Source: Pseudonocardia sediminis
Lineage (GTDB): Bacteria > Actinomycetota > Actinomycetes > Mycobacteriales > Pseudonocardiaceae
Length of the DNA stretch: 64,000 nucleotides
Direction of reading: 5' to 3'
Assembly: GCF_004217185.1 (NCBI RefSeq)
Contig: NZ_SHKL01000001.1
Span: 1,301,001-1,365,000, forward strand
Part shown: piece by piece, positions 1 to 8,886 of the stretch
How positions within the stretch are numbered: position 1 is the stretch's first letter
How the letters are laid out: each line of letters begins with the position of its first letter
Translations under genes and position numbers: made by a program
Notes under the pieces: generated by a model
The model's input: only the letters and a program-made list of their open reading frames with translations
Database searches by the model: none
Told to the model about the DNA's origin: nothing

Positions 1-267
1 CGCTACCGCCTCGGCGGTACCCGGGACTGGCTCGTCCCCGACGAACCGGCCGAGATCGAGGTCGTGCTGCACGACACCGCGCACACGTTCCGCGCCGGGC
101 ACCGGATCCGGGTCCATGTCGCCGGTGCCTGCTACCCGCGGCGCAGCCGGAACCTGCACACCACCACCGTCCCCGAGCTCGGCGGCCTCGACGAGGCCGT
201 CGTCGCCGAGCACACCGTGCACCACGGCCCGTCCCGGCTGGTGCTGCCGGAGGTCGCGTCCGGATGA
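1..267 (+). CDS. CocE/NonD-family hydrolase, C-terminal fragment
   Basis: Only the last 88 codons are in the window; the reading frame is open from base 1 and ends with TGA at 265-267. The visible part matches the C-terminal beta-sandwich of X-Pro dipeptidyl-peptidase/cocaine-esterase type hydrolases. A strand reading VVLHDTAHTF is followed by RAGHRIRVHVAG and a YPRRSRN segment, equivalent to the family's GHRIRV...FPR..RN signature. Enzymes of this family cleave esters or N-terminal acyl-prolyl bonds with a Ser-His-Asp triad, which lies upstream and outside the window. Substrate cannot be inferred. It ends 79 bases before the ABC importer operon and is probably separate from it. Confidence 0.72.
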   Translation, partial: RYRLGGTRDWLVPDEPAEIEVVLHDTAHTFRAGHRIRVHVAGACYPRRSRNLHTTTVPELGGLDEAVVAEHTVHHGPSRLVLPEVASG

Positions 268-334
268 GACGACGCGTCGGCCGATCGAGCCGGGACACAC
301 CGGTCCACGATTCCCGCCCGCCCGATTCGCCCGG

Positions 335-340
335 AATACT
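335..340 (+). promoter_or_regulatory. candidate -10 element of a leaderless promoter for the ABC importer
   Basis: AATACT lies exactly 6 bases before the ATG at 347, so transcription would begin at or near the start codon. There is no purine-rich ribosome-binding site in between, which supports a leaderless mRNA. The -35 region (around 311-317, TTCCCG) is weak. Confidence 0.4.
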
Positions 341-346
341 GCGGCC

Positions 347-994
347 ATGAGTTTCTGGGAGTACCTCTCCTCCAACTACCTGGAGGTGATCGGGTACACG
401 GTGGAGCACGCCCTGCTGGTCCTCCAGGGCCTCGTGCTGGCGGTGCTGATCGGCGTCCCGCTGGCGGTGCTGACCTACCGCACCGCGCTCGGCCGCGCCG
501 CCGCGATCAACAGCACCTCACTGATCATGACGATCCCGTCCTACGCGCTGTTCGGGCTGCTCATCCCGCTGCTCGGGCTGGGGACCGCACCGGCGATCGT
601 CGCGTTGACGCTCTACGGGCTGCTGCCGGTGGTGCGCAACGCGATCGTCGGCCTGCGCGAGGTGGACCCGGCGGTGGCCGAGTCCGCGCGGGGCGTGGGG
701 ATGGACCGCCGAGGGCTGCTGCTCTCGATCGAGCTGCCGCTGGCCTGGCCGGTGGTGCTGGCCGGTGTACGGGTGTCCGCGCAGCTGCTGCTGGGGATCG
801 CGGCGATCTCCGCGGCGGTCAACGGACCGGGGCTGGGCAACCTGATCCTGTCCGGGCTGTCCTCGGCCGGCACGCCGTTCGCGGTCTACCTCGCCGTCGA
901 GGGAATCCTCGGGATCGTGCTGCTGGCCATCGTGTTCGACGCGGCGATCGCGCTGCTCACCCGACTGACGACGCCGAGGGGGATCCGTGCCTGA
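347..994 (+). CDS. osmoprotectant ABC transporter permease (OpuCB/ProW type)
   Basis: A 215-residue inner-membrane permease, the usual length for OpuCB-like subunits, with about five to six hydrophobic segments. Near residues 105-140 it has the binding-protein-dependent transport EAA loop (AESARGVGMDRRG followed by ELPLAWPVVLAG), which docks on the ATPase. It would form the membrane channel for glycine betaine, choline or a related solute together with the second permease at 2155. ATG 347 was chosen because the hydrophobic protein starts MSFWEYL there; upstream codons are low-quality non-membrane sequence. Its stop overlaps the next gene's GTG start by 8 bases, so translation is coupled. Confidence 0.88.
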   Translation: MSFWEYLSSNYLEVIGYTVEHALLVLQGLVLAVLIGVPLAVLTYRTALGRAAAINSTSLIMTIPSYALFGLLIPLLGLGTAPAIVALTLYGLLPVVRNAIVGLREVDPAVAESARGVGMDRRGLLLSIELPLAWPVVLAGVRVSAQLLLGIAAISAAVNGPGLGNLILSGLSSAGTPFAVYLAVEGILGIVLLAIVFDAAIALLTRLTTPRGIRA

Positions 995-2153
995 GAACGG
1001 GGCGACACCCGAGCCGATGATCCGGCTCGAGAAGCTGACCAAGCGCTACCCCGGCCAGGAGAGGCCGGCCGTGGACCGGCTCGACCTCGACGTGCCGCCG
1101 GGGGAGATCGTGGTGTTCCTCGGCCCGTCGGGCTGCGGCAAGACCACGACCATGAAGCTGATCAACCGCCTGATCGAGCCGACGTCGGGCACGATCCTGC
1201 TCGACGGCGAGGACGTGACCCGCAGCGACCCCGACGAGCTGCGCCGCCGGATCGGCTACGCGATCCAGCAGACCGGCCTGTTCCCGCACCGCAGCGTGGC
1301 CGACAACGTCGGGACCGTGCCGAAGATGCTCGGCTGGGACAGGAAGAGGATCGCCGCGCGCGTCGATGAGCTGCTGACGCTCGTCGGGCTGGACCCCGGC
1401 ACCTACCGGGGACGGCTGCCCAAGCAGCTCTCCGGCGGCCAGCAGCAGCGGGTGGGCGTGGCGCGGGCCCTGGGGGCGGACCCGGAGGTGATGCTGATGG
1501 ACGAGCCGTTCGGCGCGATCGACCCGCTGACCCGGGACACGCTGCAGAACGAGTTCCTGCGGATCCAGTCCGAGCTGGGCAAGACGATCGTGTTCGTCAC
1601 CCACGACATCGACGAGGCCGTGAAGATGGGCGACCGGATCGCGATCTTCAACGCCGGCAGCGGGATCGAGCAGTACGACACCCCGCAGAAGATCCTCACC
1701 GAGCCGGCGACGGACTTCGTCTCCGAGTTCGTCGGGTCCGGCGCGGCGATCAAGCGGCTGACGCTGTCCCGGGTCGGGGACGTCCCGGTGCCGGACTGGC
1801 CGGCGATCGGCCAGGACACCCACCGCGACGAGCGCGCGGCCGCGGTGCGGGCCGGGGCGCGGGAGTTCCTGCCGCTGCTCGACGCCGACCGCCGTCCGCT
1901 GGGCTGGGTGCCGGCGGACGCGAGCGGTGAGGTCCTCGACCGGGGCCTGCCGATCGTGACCCGGATCGGGCCGGGCGACTCGCTGTTCGCCGCGCTGGAC
2001 GCGATGCTGGCCGCGAACTCCTCGGCCGTCGTCGTGGTCGACGACGCGGGCGCCTACCGGGGCGTGCTGGACCTGGAGACGATCCTGTCGACGGTGCACG
2101 CCGACGCCGCCCGTCCCGGCGCCGCGCCCGCGCCCGCCCCGGGGACGGTCTGA
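987..2153 (+). CDS. osmoprotectant ABC transporter ATP-binding protein with CBS domains (OpuCA/ProV type)
   Basis: A 388-residue ATPase driving import by the two permeases beside it. The nucleotide-binding domain has Walker A GPSGCGKTT (about residue 46), a Q-loop (AIQQTGLFPH), the signature LSGGQQQRVGVARAL, Walker B VMLMDEPFGAIDP and the switch His in FVTHDIDEA. After about residue 270 come a linker and a C-terminal CBS-like region (FLPLLDADRRPLGWVPAD to VVVVDDAGAYRGVLDLE). In OpuA/OpuC systems this region senses ionic strength or cyclic-di-AMP. Start GTG 987 overlaps the permease stop. The length and the CBS tail identify the quaternary-amine (QAT) ATPase family rather than a generic ABC ATPase. 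Confidence 0.92.
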   Translation: MPENGATPEPMIRLEKLTKRYPGQERPAVDRLDLDVPPGEIVVFLGPSGCGKTTTMKLINRLIEPTSGTILLDGEDVTRSDPDELRRRIGYAIQQTGLFPHRSVADNVGTVPKMLGWDRKRIAARVDELLTLVGLDPGTYRGRLPKQLSGGQQQRVGVARALGADPEVMLMDEPFGAIDPLTRDTLQNEFLRIQSELGKTIVFVTHDIDEAVKMGDRIAIFNAGSGIEQYDTPQKILTEPATDFVSEFVGSGAAIKRLTLSRVGDVPVPDWPAIGQDTHRDERAAAVRAGAREFLPLLDADRRPLGWVPADASGEVLDRGLPIVTRIGPGDSLFAALDAMLAANSSAVVVVDDAGAYRGVLDLETILSTVHADAARPGAAPAPAPGTV

Positions 2154-2154
2154 C

Positions 2155-2952
2155 ATGGCCGTCGTCACCGGACAGGGCGCACCCGCGCCCTCGGCCGGAG
2201 AGGCCCCGGGAACGACCGGCACCCGGCGGCGGTGGCTGACCCACCTCGTGCGGCCCGCGATCGTCGTCGTCGCGCTGGGGGCGCTCTACCTCCACGTCTC
2301 CGCCCAGCAGCTCGACTCGATCGAGCGGCGCAGCCTCAACGCCGCCTACATCCTGAGCCGGACATGGCAACACGTGCAGCTCACGGCGATCGTGTCGGTG
2401 ATCATCCTGCTGATCGCCGTCCCGCTGGGCGTGCTGCTCACCCGGGACGGGATCAGCCGCTTTTCCGGGCCGATCCTGACGCTGGCCAACATCAGCCAGG
2501 CGATCCCGTCGATCGGCCTGATCGTGCTGTTCGCCGTCGCGTTCCTGACCCTGCCGGTGTACGTGATCGCGGTGCTGGCGTTCGTGATCCACGGCGTGCT
2601 GCCGATCGTGCGCAACACGATCGCCGGGATCGGCCAGGTCGACCGGTCGGTGATCGAGGCCGCCCGCGGGATGGGGATGACGAAGGTCGGGGTGCTGCTG
2701 TCGGTGGAGCTGCCGCTGGCCGTGCCGGTGATCCTGGCCGGGGTGCGCACCACGTTGACGATCACCACCGGGACCGTCGCGCTGGCCACGTTCATCGGCG
2801 CCGGCGGCCTCGGCGACATCATCTCCAACGGCCTCGCCTCGAACCGCAACCTCGTCCTGGTCACCGGCAGCGTGCTGGTCGCGGCGCTCGCGCTGCTGAT
2901 CGACTGGCTGGCCGCCATCGCCGAGGAGAACCTGGCCCCCCGTGGCGTCTGA
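2155..2952 (+). CDS. osmoprotectant ABC transporter permease 2 (OpuCD/ProW type)
   Basis: A 265-residue membrane protein starting one base after the ATPase stop. A charged, Ala/Pro-rich N-terminus of about 35 residues precedes a first membrane helix (IVVVALGALYLHV). The core carries the EAA loop EAARGMGMTKVGVLLSVELPL and the conserved ATFIGAGGLGDIISNGL segment of OpuC permeases. It is paralogous to the permease at 347 but about 50 residues longer. It pairs with that permease to form a heterodimeric channel. No separate promoter is seen; it is the third gene of the operon. Confidence 0.9.
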   Translation: MAVVTGQGAPAPSAGEAPGTTGTRRRWLTHLVRPAIVVVALGALYLHVSAQQLDSIERRSLNAAYILSRTWQHVQLTAIVSVIILLIAVPLGVLLTRDGISRFSGPILTLANISQAIPSIGLIVLFAVAFLTLPVYVIAVLAFVIHGVLPIVRNTIAGIGQVDRSVIEAARGMGMTKVGVLLSVELPLAVPVILAGVRTTLTITTGTVALATFIGAGGLGDIISNGLASNRNLVLVTGSVLVAALALLIDWLAAIAEENLAPRGV

Positions 2953-2977
2953 CGAGAACCGGACGAAGGAGACCCCT

Positions 2978-3991
2978 GTGTCCCGAGCCCCAGGAAGAGC
3001 AACACTGCCACGCCGGGCCCTGCCGGGGCTGCTGCTCGCGGTCGCCGCGGTGACCTCGGGCTGCGCCGGCGGTGCCGCGGCCGCGGCGCTGCGCCCGCCC
3101 GTCGAGCAGCTGCGTGGCGGTTCCCTGGCCCGCGAGGTCGATCTCGCCGGGGCACGGCTCACCGTCGGCTCCAAGGAGTTCACCGAGCAGAAGGTCCTCG
3201 GCAAGATCCTGGACTACGCCCTGCAGGCCGCCGGGGCGACGACGGTGGACCGGACCGGGCTGTCCGGGTCGTCCATCGTGCGCTCGGCGCTGGAGACCGG
3301 TGCCATCGACATGTACTGGGAGTACGCGGGCACCGGGTGGTCGCTGTTCCTCGGCCACGACGATCTGATCCCGGGCGAGCGGGAGCTCTTCGACGCCGTC
3401 GCGGCCGAGGACGAGCAGCGCAACGGCATCGTCTGGCTCGGTCCCGCGGCGTTCGGCAACCAGTACGCGGTCGCCCGGCGCAGTGACGTCACGGGACCGC
3501 TGGCGCAGGTCCGGTCGCTGTCGGACATGGCGGCCTACATCCGGCCCGACCCGGACCGGGCGACGTTCTGCGGGGCCGCGGAGTTCCTCGACCGTGCGTG
3601 GGAGGACCTGCAGCGCTCCTACGACGCGTACTTCCCGCCGTCGCAGGTCTACCAGAACGACTTCGCGCTGAACTTCGTGAACGTGGCCCGGAGCAGCCCC
3701 TGCGACTTCGCCGAGGTGTTCACCACCGACGCCCGGATCCGCTCGCTGAACCTGACCGTGCTCGCCGACGACAAGGGCGTGATCATCACCCAGCTGGCCG
3801 GGCTGACGGTGCGGTCGCAGACCCTGGAGCAGTACCCGCCGCTGCGGACGCTGGTCGCGCGGCTGGCGCCGCTGCTGACCGTCGACACCATGATCGAGCT
3901 CAACGGTCAGGTGGACCTGCAGGGCCTCAGCGAGGACCAGGTGGCGCTGCGCTTCCTCGCCGACAAGGGGCTGATCGGGCGCGGGGCCTGA
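2978..3991 (+). CDS. osmoprotectant ABC transporter substrate-binding lipoprotein (OpuCC/OsmF type)
   Basis: A 337-residue exported solute-binding protein. The N-terminus has basic residues, a hydrophobic run (ALPGLLLAVAAVTSGC) and a Cys at a weak lipobox (TSGC), so it is probably lipid-anchored. The mature part has the QAT-binding-protein hallmark GSKEFTEQ near residue 64 and the aromatic ligand-pocket segment IDMYWEYAGTGW. It would deliver betaine, choline or a similar solute to the permeases. GTG 2978 was chosen over the in-frame GTG at 2942 because a GAAGGAGA Shine-Dalgarno lies just upstream and the signal peptide then has normal length. It is the last gene of the four-gene operon. Confidence 0.88.
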   Translation: MSRAPGRATLPRRALPGLLLAVAAVTSGCAGGAAAAALRPPVEQLRGGSLAREVDLAGARLTVGSKEFTEQKVLGKILDYALQAAGATTVDRTGLSGSSIVRSALETGAIDMYWEYAGTGWSLFLGHDDLIPGERELFDAVAAEDEQRNGIVWLGPAAFGNQYAVARRSDVTGPLAQVRSLSDMAAYIRPDPDRATFCGAAEFLDRAWEDLQRSYDAYFPPSQVYQNDFALNFVNVARSSPCDFAEVFTTDARIRSLNLTVLADDKGVIITQLAGLTVRSQTLEQYPPLRTLVARLAPLLTVDTMIELNGQVDLQGLSEDQVALRFLADKGLIGRGA

Positions 3992-4045
3992 TCGGCCACC
4001 GGGCCTGACGCCGGGGCCGGAGACGAGAACGGCCCGGATACGACA

Positions 4046-4079
4046 CCGGCCCGGTCCCCACGAACTGGGGCCGGGCCGG
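4046..4079. terminator. bidirectional hairpin terminator between importer operon and mIHF gene
   Basis: Left arm 4046-4059 and right arm 4067-4079 are complementary along 13 base pairs apart from one bulged T, with a 7-base loop. It sits between two convergent genes, 55 bases after one stop and 18 bases from the other. Confidence 0.7.
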
Positions 4080-4096
4080 ATCGGTGTGGGAGAGGG

Positions 4097-4408
4097 TCAG
4101 CCGACCTTCTCGATCAGCGCCGCGCGCTGACGGTCGCCGAGGCCGGCGGCACGACGCGAGACGTCGATGCCGGTCTCCTCGAGGACCTTGGTGACCTTGG
4201 CGGGGCCCCAGCCGGGGACGCTCTTGAGGAGGTCCGCGACCTTGGTCTTGCCGACGATCTGGTCGGTCTTGGCCCGGCCGAGCACCGACGGGATGGTCTC
4301 CTCGCCGCTCGCGATCTTGTCGCGCAGCTCCTTGCGGGCGGTCCGCGCGGCGGCCGCCTTCTTGAGCGCCTCCTGGCGCTGTTCGGGGGTCAGGGTGGGC
4401 AGTGCCAT
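4097..4408 (-). CDS. integration host factor, actinobacterial type (mIHF), probable divergent paralogue
   Basis: A 103-residue nucleoid-associated DNA-binding protein. The start MALPTLTPEQRQEALKKAAAA and the C-terminal GLGDRQRAALIEK are diagnostic of the mIHF/sIHF family (about 105 residues). The middle carries the helix-two-turn-helix (VADLLKSVPGWGPAKVTKVL) and the GKTKV loop that contact DNA. The central region (RKELRDKIASGEETIPSVL) differs from the RAELKDRLKRG-like sequence I recall for the canonical copy. The gene also lacks the gmk neighbour that normally accompanies canonical mihF. I infer a second, specialised copy. Start ATG 4408 is preceded by GAGAGGAGC at good spacing. Confidence 0.88.
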   Translation of the reverse strand: MALPTLTPEQRQEALKKAAAARTARKELRDKIASGEETIPSVLGRAKTDQIVGKTKVADLLKSVPGWGPAKVTKVLEETGIDVSRRAAGLGDRQRAALIEKVG

Positions 4409-4684
4409 CGCTGACAGCTCCTCTCGGTTCCACGCACCCTCGGGCGGGTGAGCATCGTACGACTCGCGGATCGCCGTACAGACTGGCAGAGCCGTGTCCG
4501 GTACCTGCAAGAACCCCCAGTTCAGGGCGTGTCGTGCCGGTACGGCGACCCGATCCGCGACCTTTTCGTCCGTTTTTCGGGGGCTCGGCGACCGCTCGCC
4601 GCAGAGCCCGGGGCGTTCACCACCCGCTGTGCCCGGACGGTGACGCAGCGCAGGTCACCGTGTACGTCACCGCCCGGACCCGGC

Positions 4685-6103
4685 TCAGGAGATCTGCTTC
4701 TCGGGGATGTCGCGCCCGAAGCTCTCGGCGTGGGAGTGGTGTTCCGCGGCGAGGCTCTCGTCGTAGGAGGCCCGGACGCTGATCAGACGGTGACCGCGGT
4801 TGCGGGCGTAGCGCAGCGAGCGCACCCAGTTGTAGAGCGTGCCGATCCGGTTGCCCCAGCCGATCAGGAACATCACGTGGATGTAGCACCACAGCAGGTA
4901 CCCGAGCCACCCGGTGACCTTGACGCCGAACGCGTCGGCCACGGCCTCGCGGGCGCCGATGGTGGCCATCGAGCCCTTGTCGAAGTACTTGAACGGCGCC
5001 GGGGTGGTGTCGTCGCCCTTGCTGCGGGCGGCGATCTGCTTGCCGACGTAGGTGCCCTGCTGCATGGCCACCTGGGCCACACCGGGGAGCCGGTCGATGG
5101 TGGAGACCATGTCGCCGACCGCGTAGACGTCGCGGCGCCCGGGCAGGCTGCAGTCCGGGTCCACGGGCAGGCGGCCCGCGCGGTCGACCTCGGTGCCCGA
5201 GGCCTTGGCCAGCATCGCGGCGAGCGGCGAGGCCTGCACCCCGGCCGCCCAGACCTTCGTCCGGGCGACGATGCGCTCCTCGCCCTTCGGGCTCTTCACC
5301 GTGATCGAGTCGGCGTCGATGTTCGTCGCCATGCTGTTGAGCCGGACGTCGACGCCCTTCTCCTCGAGCGTCTCGAGCGTGTACCTCTGCAGCTTCTTCG
5401 CGAACGGCGGCAGCACCGTCGGCGCGCCGTCGAGCAGGATGATCTTCGCCTCGCGGGTGTCGATCGAGCGGTACTCCCGCGGCAGCACGTAGCGGGCCAG
5501 CTCGGAGAGCTGCCCGGCGAGCTCCACCCCGGTCGGGCCGGCTCCGACGACGACGAACGTCATGTACGCCTCGCGCTCGGCCGGGTCCTGGGAGACCTCG
5601 GCGAGCTCGTAGGCGCCGAGGATCCGGCTGCGCAGCATCCGCGCGTCCTCGATCGTCTTCATGCCGGGTGCGTGCTCGGCCCATTCGTCGTGCCCGAAGT
5701 AGGCGTGCGTCGCCCCGCCTGCCACCACGAGGGTGTCGTAGGGCAGGTCGATGTGCTGGCCGTCCGGTGCCGCGGCGTGCACGAGCTTGCGCTCGAGGTC
5801 GATGTCGCCGACGTCGGCGAGCAGCGTGCGCACGTTGCGCTGGCTCTTCAGCACCCGCCGCAGCGCCGGCGCGATCAGGCCGGGGGACAGGATGCCCGTC
5901 GCGACCTGGTAGAGCAGTGGCTGGAACAGGTGGTGGTTGGTGCGGTCGACCAGCGTGATGTCGACGTCGGCCTTCTTCAGCGCCTTGGCCGTCTGGACGC
6001 CGCCGAACCCGCCGCCCACGATCACGACGCGGTGCCGTCCCTGCTGATGGGCACCGGCGCTCGTTCCGTCGGCGCTGCTGTGGTCGTGCCCTGCCGTCGT
6101 CAC
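4685..6103 (-). CDS. ndh: type II NADH dehydrogenase (NDH-2)
   Basis: A 472-residue single-subunit flavoprotein that oxidises NADH and reduces menaquinone at the inner face of the membrane without pumping protons. It has the FAD-binding motif VVIVGGGFGGVQTA near residue 25, the NADH-binding motif VVVGAGPTGVELAGQ near residue 180, the quinone-site region VAMQQGTYVGKQIA, and a C-terminal membrane-anchoring stretch (WLGYLLWCYIHVMFLIGW). GTG 6103 was chosen because GAGGGG lies 8 bases upstream; the GTG at 6112 would sit on top of that site. The gene stands alone, divergent from the asparagine synthetase. Confidence 0.92.
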   Translation of the reverse strand: MTTAGHDHSSADGTSAGAHQQGRHRVVIVGGGFGGVQTAKALKKADVDITLVDRTNHHLFQPLLYQVATGILSPGLIAPALRRVLKSQRNVRTLLADVGDIDLERKLVHAAAPDGQHIDLPYDTLVVAGGATHAYFGHDEWAEHAPGMKTIEDARMLRSRILGAYELAEVSQDPAEREAYMTFVVVGAGPTGVELAGQLSELARYVLPREYRSIDTREAKIILLDGAPTVLPPFAKKLQRYTLETLEEKGVDVRLNSMATNIDADSITVKSPKGEERIVARTKVWAAGVQASPLAAMLAKASGTEVDRAGRLPVDPDCSLPGRRDVYAVGDMVSTIDRLPGVAQVAMQQGTYVGKQIAARSKGDDTTPAPFKYFDKGSMATIGAREAVADAFGVKVTGWLGYLLWCYIHVMFLIGWGNRIGTLYNWVRSLRYARNRGHRLISVRASYDESLAAEHHSHAESFGRDIPEKQIS

Positions 6104-6349
6104 GTCGTTCACCCCTCGGTCGCGTCGCGCACGCGCGCGTTGCAGTTCCGGCCGGGAGGACGGCCTCCGTGACGGATGCCCGGGGGCCGATCGGAAGTCG
6201 ACAACCTCGATGACACCGACCCGGCCACCCCCGACGGTACGAACGTGGCGCAGCCTGGGCAAACGGGACGAGCCATTCGGGGGCACGAGATGCCCGAACT
6301 CACAGCGTGGGAGCGCCCGGGGCGTCCCGGCCGTGGCATGGTGGTCCCC

Positions 6350-7936
6350 ATGTGCGGGATCGTCGCGGCATTCGGTGACATCGACCACGGCCGGCATTCC
6401 GGCAAGTACGAACGGATGCTCGGCAAGGTCGCGCACCGCGGTCCCGACGACACCGGTGTGCACGTGGAGTCCACGGCGTGGCTGGGCCACCAGCGCCTGT
6501 CGATCATGGACGTGAGCGGCGGGCACCAGCCGATGGCCGACGCGGCCGAGTCGGCCTGGATCGTCGGCAACGGCGAGATCTACAACCACGAGCGGATCTC
6601 CTCGGCCTTCCCGGACGGCACCGTCCGCACCGGGTCGGACACCGAGGCCGCCCTGCACGCGGTGATGCGCGACGGCCAGATCGCCGTCGGCTCGCTCAAC
6701 GGCATGTTCGCCGTCGCGATGGCCCGCACCGACGGCAGCGGGCTCGTCGCCCGGGACCCGATGGGCGTGAAGCCGCTGTACTGGATCCCGCCGAACGACG
6801 TCACCGACGAGTCCGTGCCCTACACCTCGCCGGACCCGGACGCGACGGTGCTGTTCGCCAGCGAGCTGCGCGCCTTCGACGTCGAGGACCGTCCGTACGT
6901 CGAGTCGTTCCCGCCCGGCTGCCTGTGGAGCCCGTCCTCGGGCCTGGTCCGCTACGCCGACGCGGTCCCGGTCGAGGTCCGACCGGCCCGTCGCGCCGAG
7001 CACCCGACCTGGGACAACGTCGTGCTCGACGAGGTCCGCGAGGCGGTCATCGCCGCGGTGAAGCGCCGGATGATGAGCGACGTCGGGGTCGGGGTGTTCC
7101 TCTCCGGCGGCCTGGACTCGGCGCTGGTCGCGGCGATCGCGGCCCCGCTGGCGCAGGCCAGGGGAGAGGTGCTGCCCACGTTCGCCGTCGGCACCGAGGG
7201 CTCCGGGGACCTGATCGCCGCCCGTAAGGTCGCCGCGCACATCGGCTCGGACCACCACGAGATCCTGGTGACCGCCGAGGACATCAACACCGCCCTCGAC
7301 CAGGCCGTCGCCGTCATCGAGCACTACGACCCGGCCCTGGTCCGCAGCGCCGTGCCGAACCTGCTGCTGGCCCAGGAGGCGTCGAAGAAGGTCAAGGTGG
7401 TGCTCACCGGCGAGGGCGCCGACGAGCTGTTCGCCGGCTACTCCTACATCCACGGCGAGGAGTACGCCGAGCCGGACGCCCTGCACGCCGAGCTGGTCCG
7501 CTCGCTCGAGCAGCTGCACCACCTGAACCTGCAGCGCTGCGACCGCACGACGATGTACTACGGCCTCGAGGCCCGGGAGCCGTTCCTGGACTCCGCGCTG
7601 GTCCGCACGGCGCTGGCGCTGCCCCCGGAGTGGAAGCAGCGCCCGGACGGGCGCCCGGAGAAGGCGATCCTGCGCGAGGCGTTCACCGGCTGGCTGCCCG
7701 AGGACCTGCTCTGGCGGGGCAAGGAGCAGTTCGGCGACGGCTCCGGTGCCGGTACCGTCCTCGCCGAGCTGGCGAAGGGCAAGGCACGCGAGGCCGACAC
7801 CGGCGCGATCCCGGAGCAGCCCGAGCACAGCTGGGCCCTGCGCAGCGACGAGGAGTTCCTCTACTACGAGATCTGGCGCCGCACCTTCGAGGGGATCAGG
7901 CCCGACCACACCCTCGGCGCCTTCGCCACGGCCTGA
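6350..7936 (+). CDS. asnB: asparagine synthetase B, glutamine-hydrolysing
   Basis: A 528-residue two-domain enzyme that makes asparagine from aspartate, ATP and glutamine. The N-terminal glutaminase domain begins MCGIVAAFG, so Cys2 becomes the nucleophile after Met removal; this fixes the start at ATG 6350. RGPDD and NGEIYNH are the expected glutamine-pocket motifs. The synthetase domain has the PP-loop SGGLDSAL near residue 254 and LTGEGADELFAGY near residue 350. Length is close to the E. coli AsnB type. It converges with a nitrilase-superfamily gene 15 bases away. No clear Shine-Dalgarno is visible. Confidence 0.9.
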   Translation: MCGIVAAFGDIDHGRHSGKYERMLGKVAHRGPDDTGVHVESTAWLGHQRLSIMDVSGGHQPMADAAESAWIVGNGEIYNHERISSAFPDGTVRTGSDTEAALHAVMRDGQIAVGSLNGMFAVAMARTDGSGLVARDPMGVKPLYWIPPNDVTDESVPYTSPDPDATVLFASELRAFDVEDRPYVESFPPGCLWSPSSGLVRYADAVPVEVRPARRAEHPTWDNVVLDEVREAVIAAVKRRMMSDVGVGVFLSGGLDSALVAAIAAPLAQARGEVLPTFAVGTEGSGDLIAARKVAAHIGSDHHEILVTAEDINTALDQAVAVIEHYDPALVRSAVPNLLLAQEASKKVKVVLTGEGADELFAGYSYIHGEEYAEPDALHAELVRSLEQLHHLNLQRCDRTTMYYGLEAREPFLDSALVRTALALPPEWKQRPDGRPEKAILREAFTGWLPEDLLWRGKEQFGDGSGAGTVLAELAKGKAREADTGAIPEQPEHSWALRSDEEFLYYEIWRRTFEGIRPDHTLGAFATA

Positions 7937-7951
7937 GCGACGCTGCGCCGA

Positions 7952-8800
7952 TCAGAGGTCGCCGCCCTCGTCGAGGAGTCGGTCCACCTCGCGGCGGATG
8001 AGGCCGAGGCGGGCCTCCCGGACCAGCGGGATGTCGCGGCGGCGGCGGCGGACCTGGTTGATGTCGATGTCGACGTTGAGCACGTGCTCCTCGTTCTCGA
8101 CGCACTCGGCGACGACCTCGCCCCACGGGTCGACGACGTGGCTGCCGCCCCAGAAGCGCAGCTTGCCCTCGTCGCCGACGCGGTTCACGAACACCACGTA
8201 GAGCTGATACATCCGGCCGAAGAACTGGGTGATGCCGCGCCAGTAGTCGCGGCTGTCGTAGCGCTCCGGGAACATCGACTGGGCGCTGGCCGCGGGCACC
8301 AGCATGACCATCGCGCCGTCCTGGGTGGCCAGGAACGCCAGCTGCGGCTGCCACGCGTCGTTGCAGATCAGGGTGGCCGCGCGGTGCCGTCCGCCGCGCA
8401 CGGGGAACGCCCGCGAGGTCTGCCCGGGCAGGAAGTGCTTGCGCTCCTCGAAGATCGAGTAGTTCGGCAGGTAGAGCTTGCGGTGCACGTGCACCAGCTG
8501 CCCGCCCTCGTAGTAGGCGGCGCTGTTGTAGGTGTGCAGGCCGTGCGCCTGCGCCTCCGGGAAGGAGAGCAGGACCCCGCCGGGCGTCTTGTCGGCCAGG
8601 CGGCCGAGACGTTCGTCGTCCAGGGTCATCGAGACGTCCTCGTCGACCTCGCCGACGCCGAACCCGGACAGGAACAGCTCCGGGAAGACGACGATGTCCG
8701 AGCCGTCCGCGGCGGCGTCGGTGATCACCTTCTCGGCCCGGTCGACGTTGGCGTCGACGTCACCGAGTCGGGAGTCCAGCTGGGCGAGGGTGATCCGCAT
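7952..8800 (-). CDS. nitrilase-superfamily carbon-nitrogen hydrolase
   Basis: A 282-residue cytosolic amidase or nitrilase of the kind related to the glutaminase domain of NAD synthetase. The catalytic triad is visible: Glu41 in VVFPELFLSG, Lys108 in HVHRKLYLP and Cys146 in LICNDAW. It would hydrolyse an amide (R-CONH2) to acid and ammonia; the exact substrate is unknown. Start ATG 8800 gives the family-typical MRITLAQLDSRLGDVDAN opening. It converges on the asparagine synthetase, so both genes touch amide nitrogen, but nothing shows co-regulation. Confidence 0.83.
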   Translation of the reverse strand: MRITLAQLDSRLGDVDANVDRAEKVITDAAADGSDIVVFPELFLSGFGVGEVDEDVSMTLDDERLGRLADKTPGGVLLSFPEAQAHGLHTYNSAAYYEGGQLVHVHRKLYLPNYSIFEERKHFLPGQTSRAFPVRGGRHRAATLICNDAWQPQLAFLATQDGAMVMLVPAASAQSMFPERYDSRDYWRGITQFFGRMYQLYVVFVNRVGDEGKLRFWGGSHVVDPWGEVVAECVENEEHVLNVDIDINQVRRRRRDIPLVREARLGLIRREVDRLLDEGGDL

Positions 8801-8886
8801 CGGGACAGTGTGAGGCCCCCGGCTCCCGGTGCCTACGCCGGGCACCCCGTGAAGATCGTCGGGGCCGCCCACCGGGGCGGGTGGGC

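Noticed and set aside
4685..7909. Very long minus-strand frame that would extend NDH-2 N-terminally through the asparagine synthetase gene
   Set aside because: The extra 600 residues are low-complexity shadow of asnB; NDH-2 starts at GTG 6103 with a ribosome site and family-typical length.
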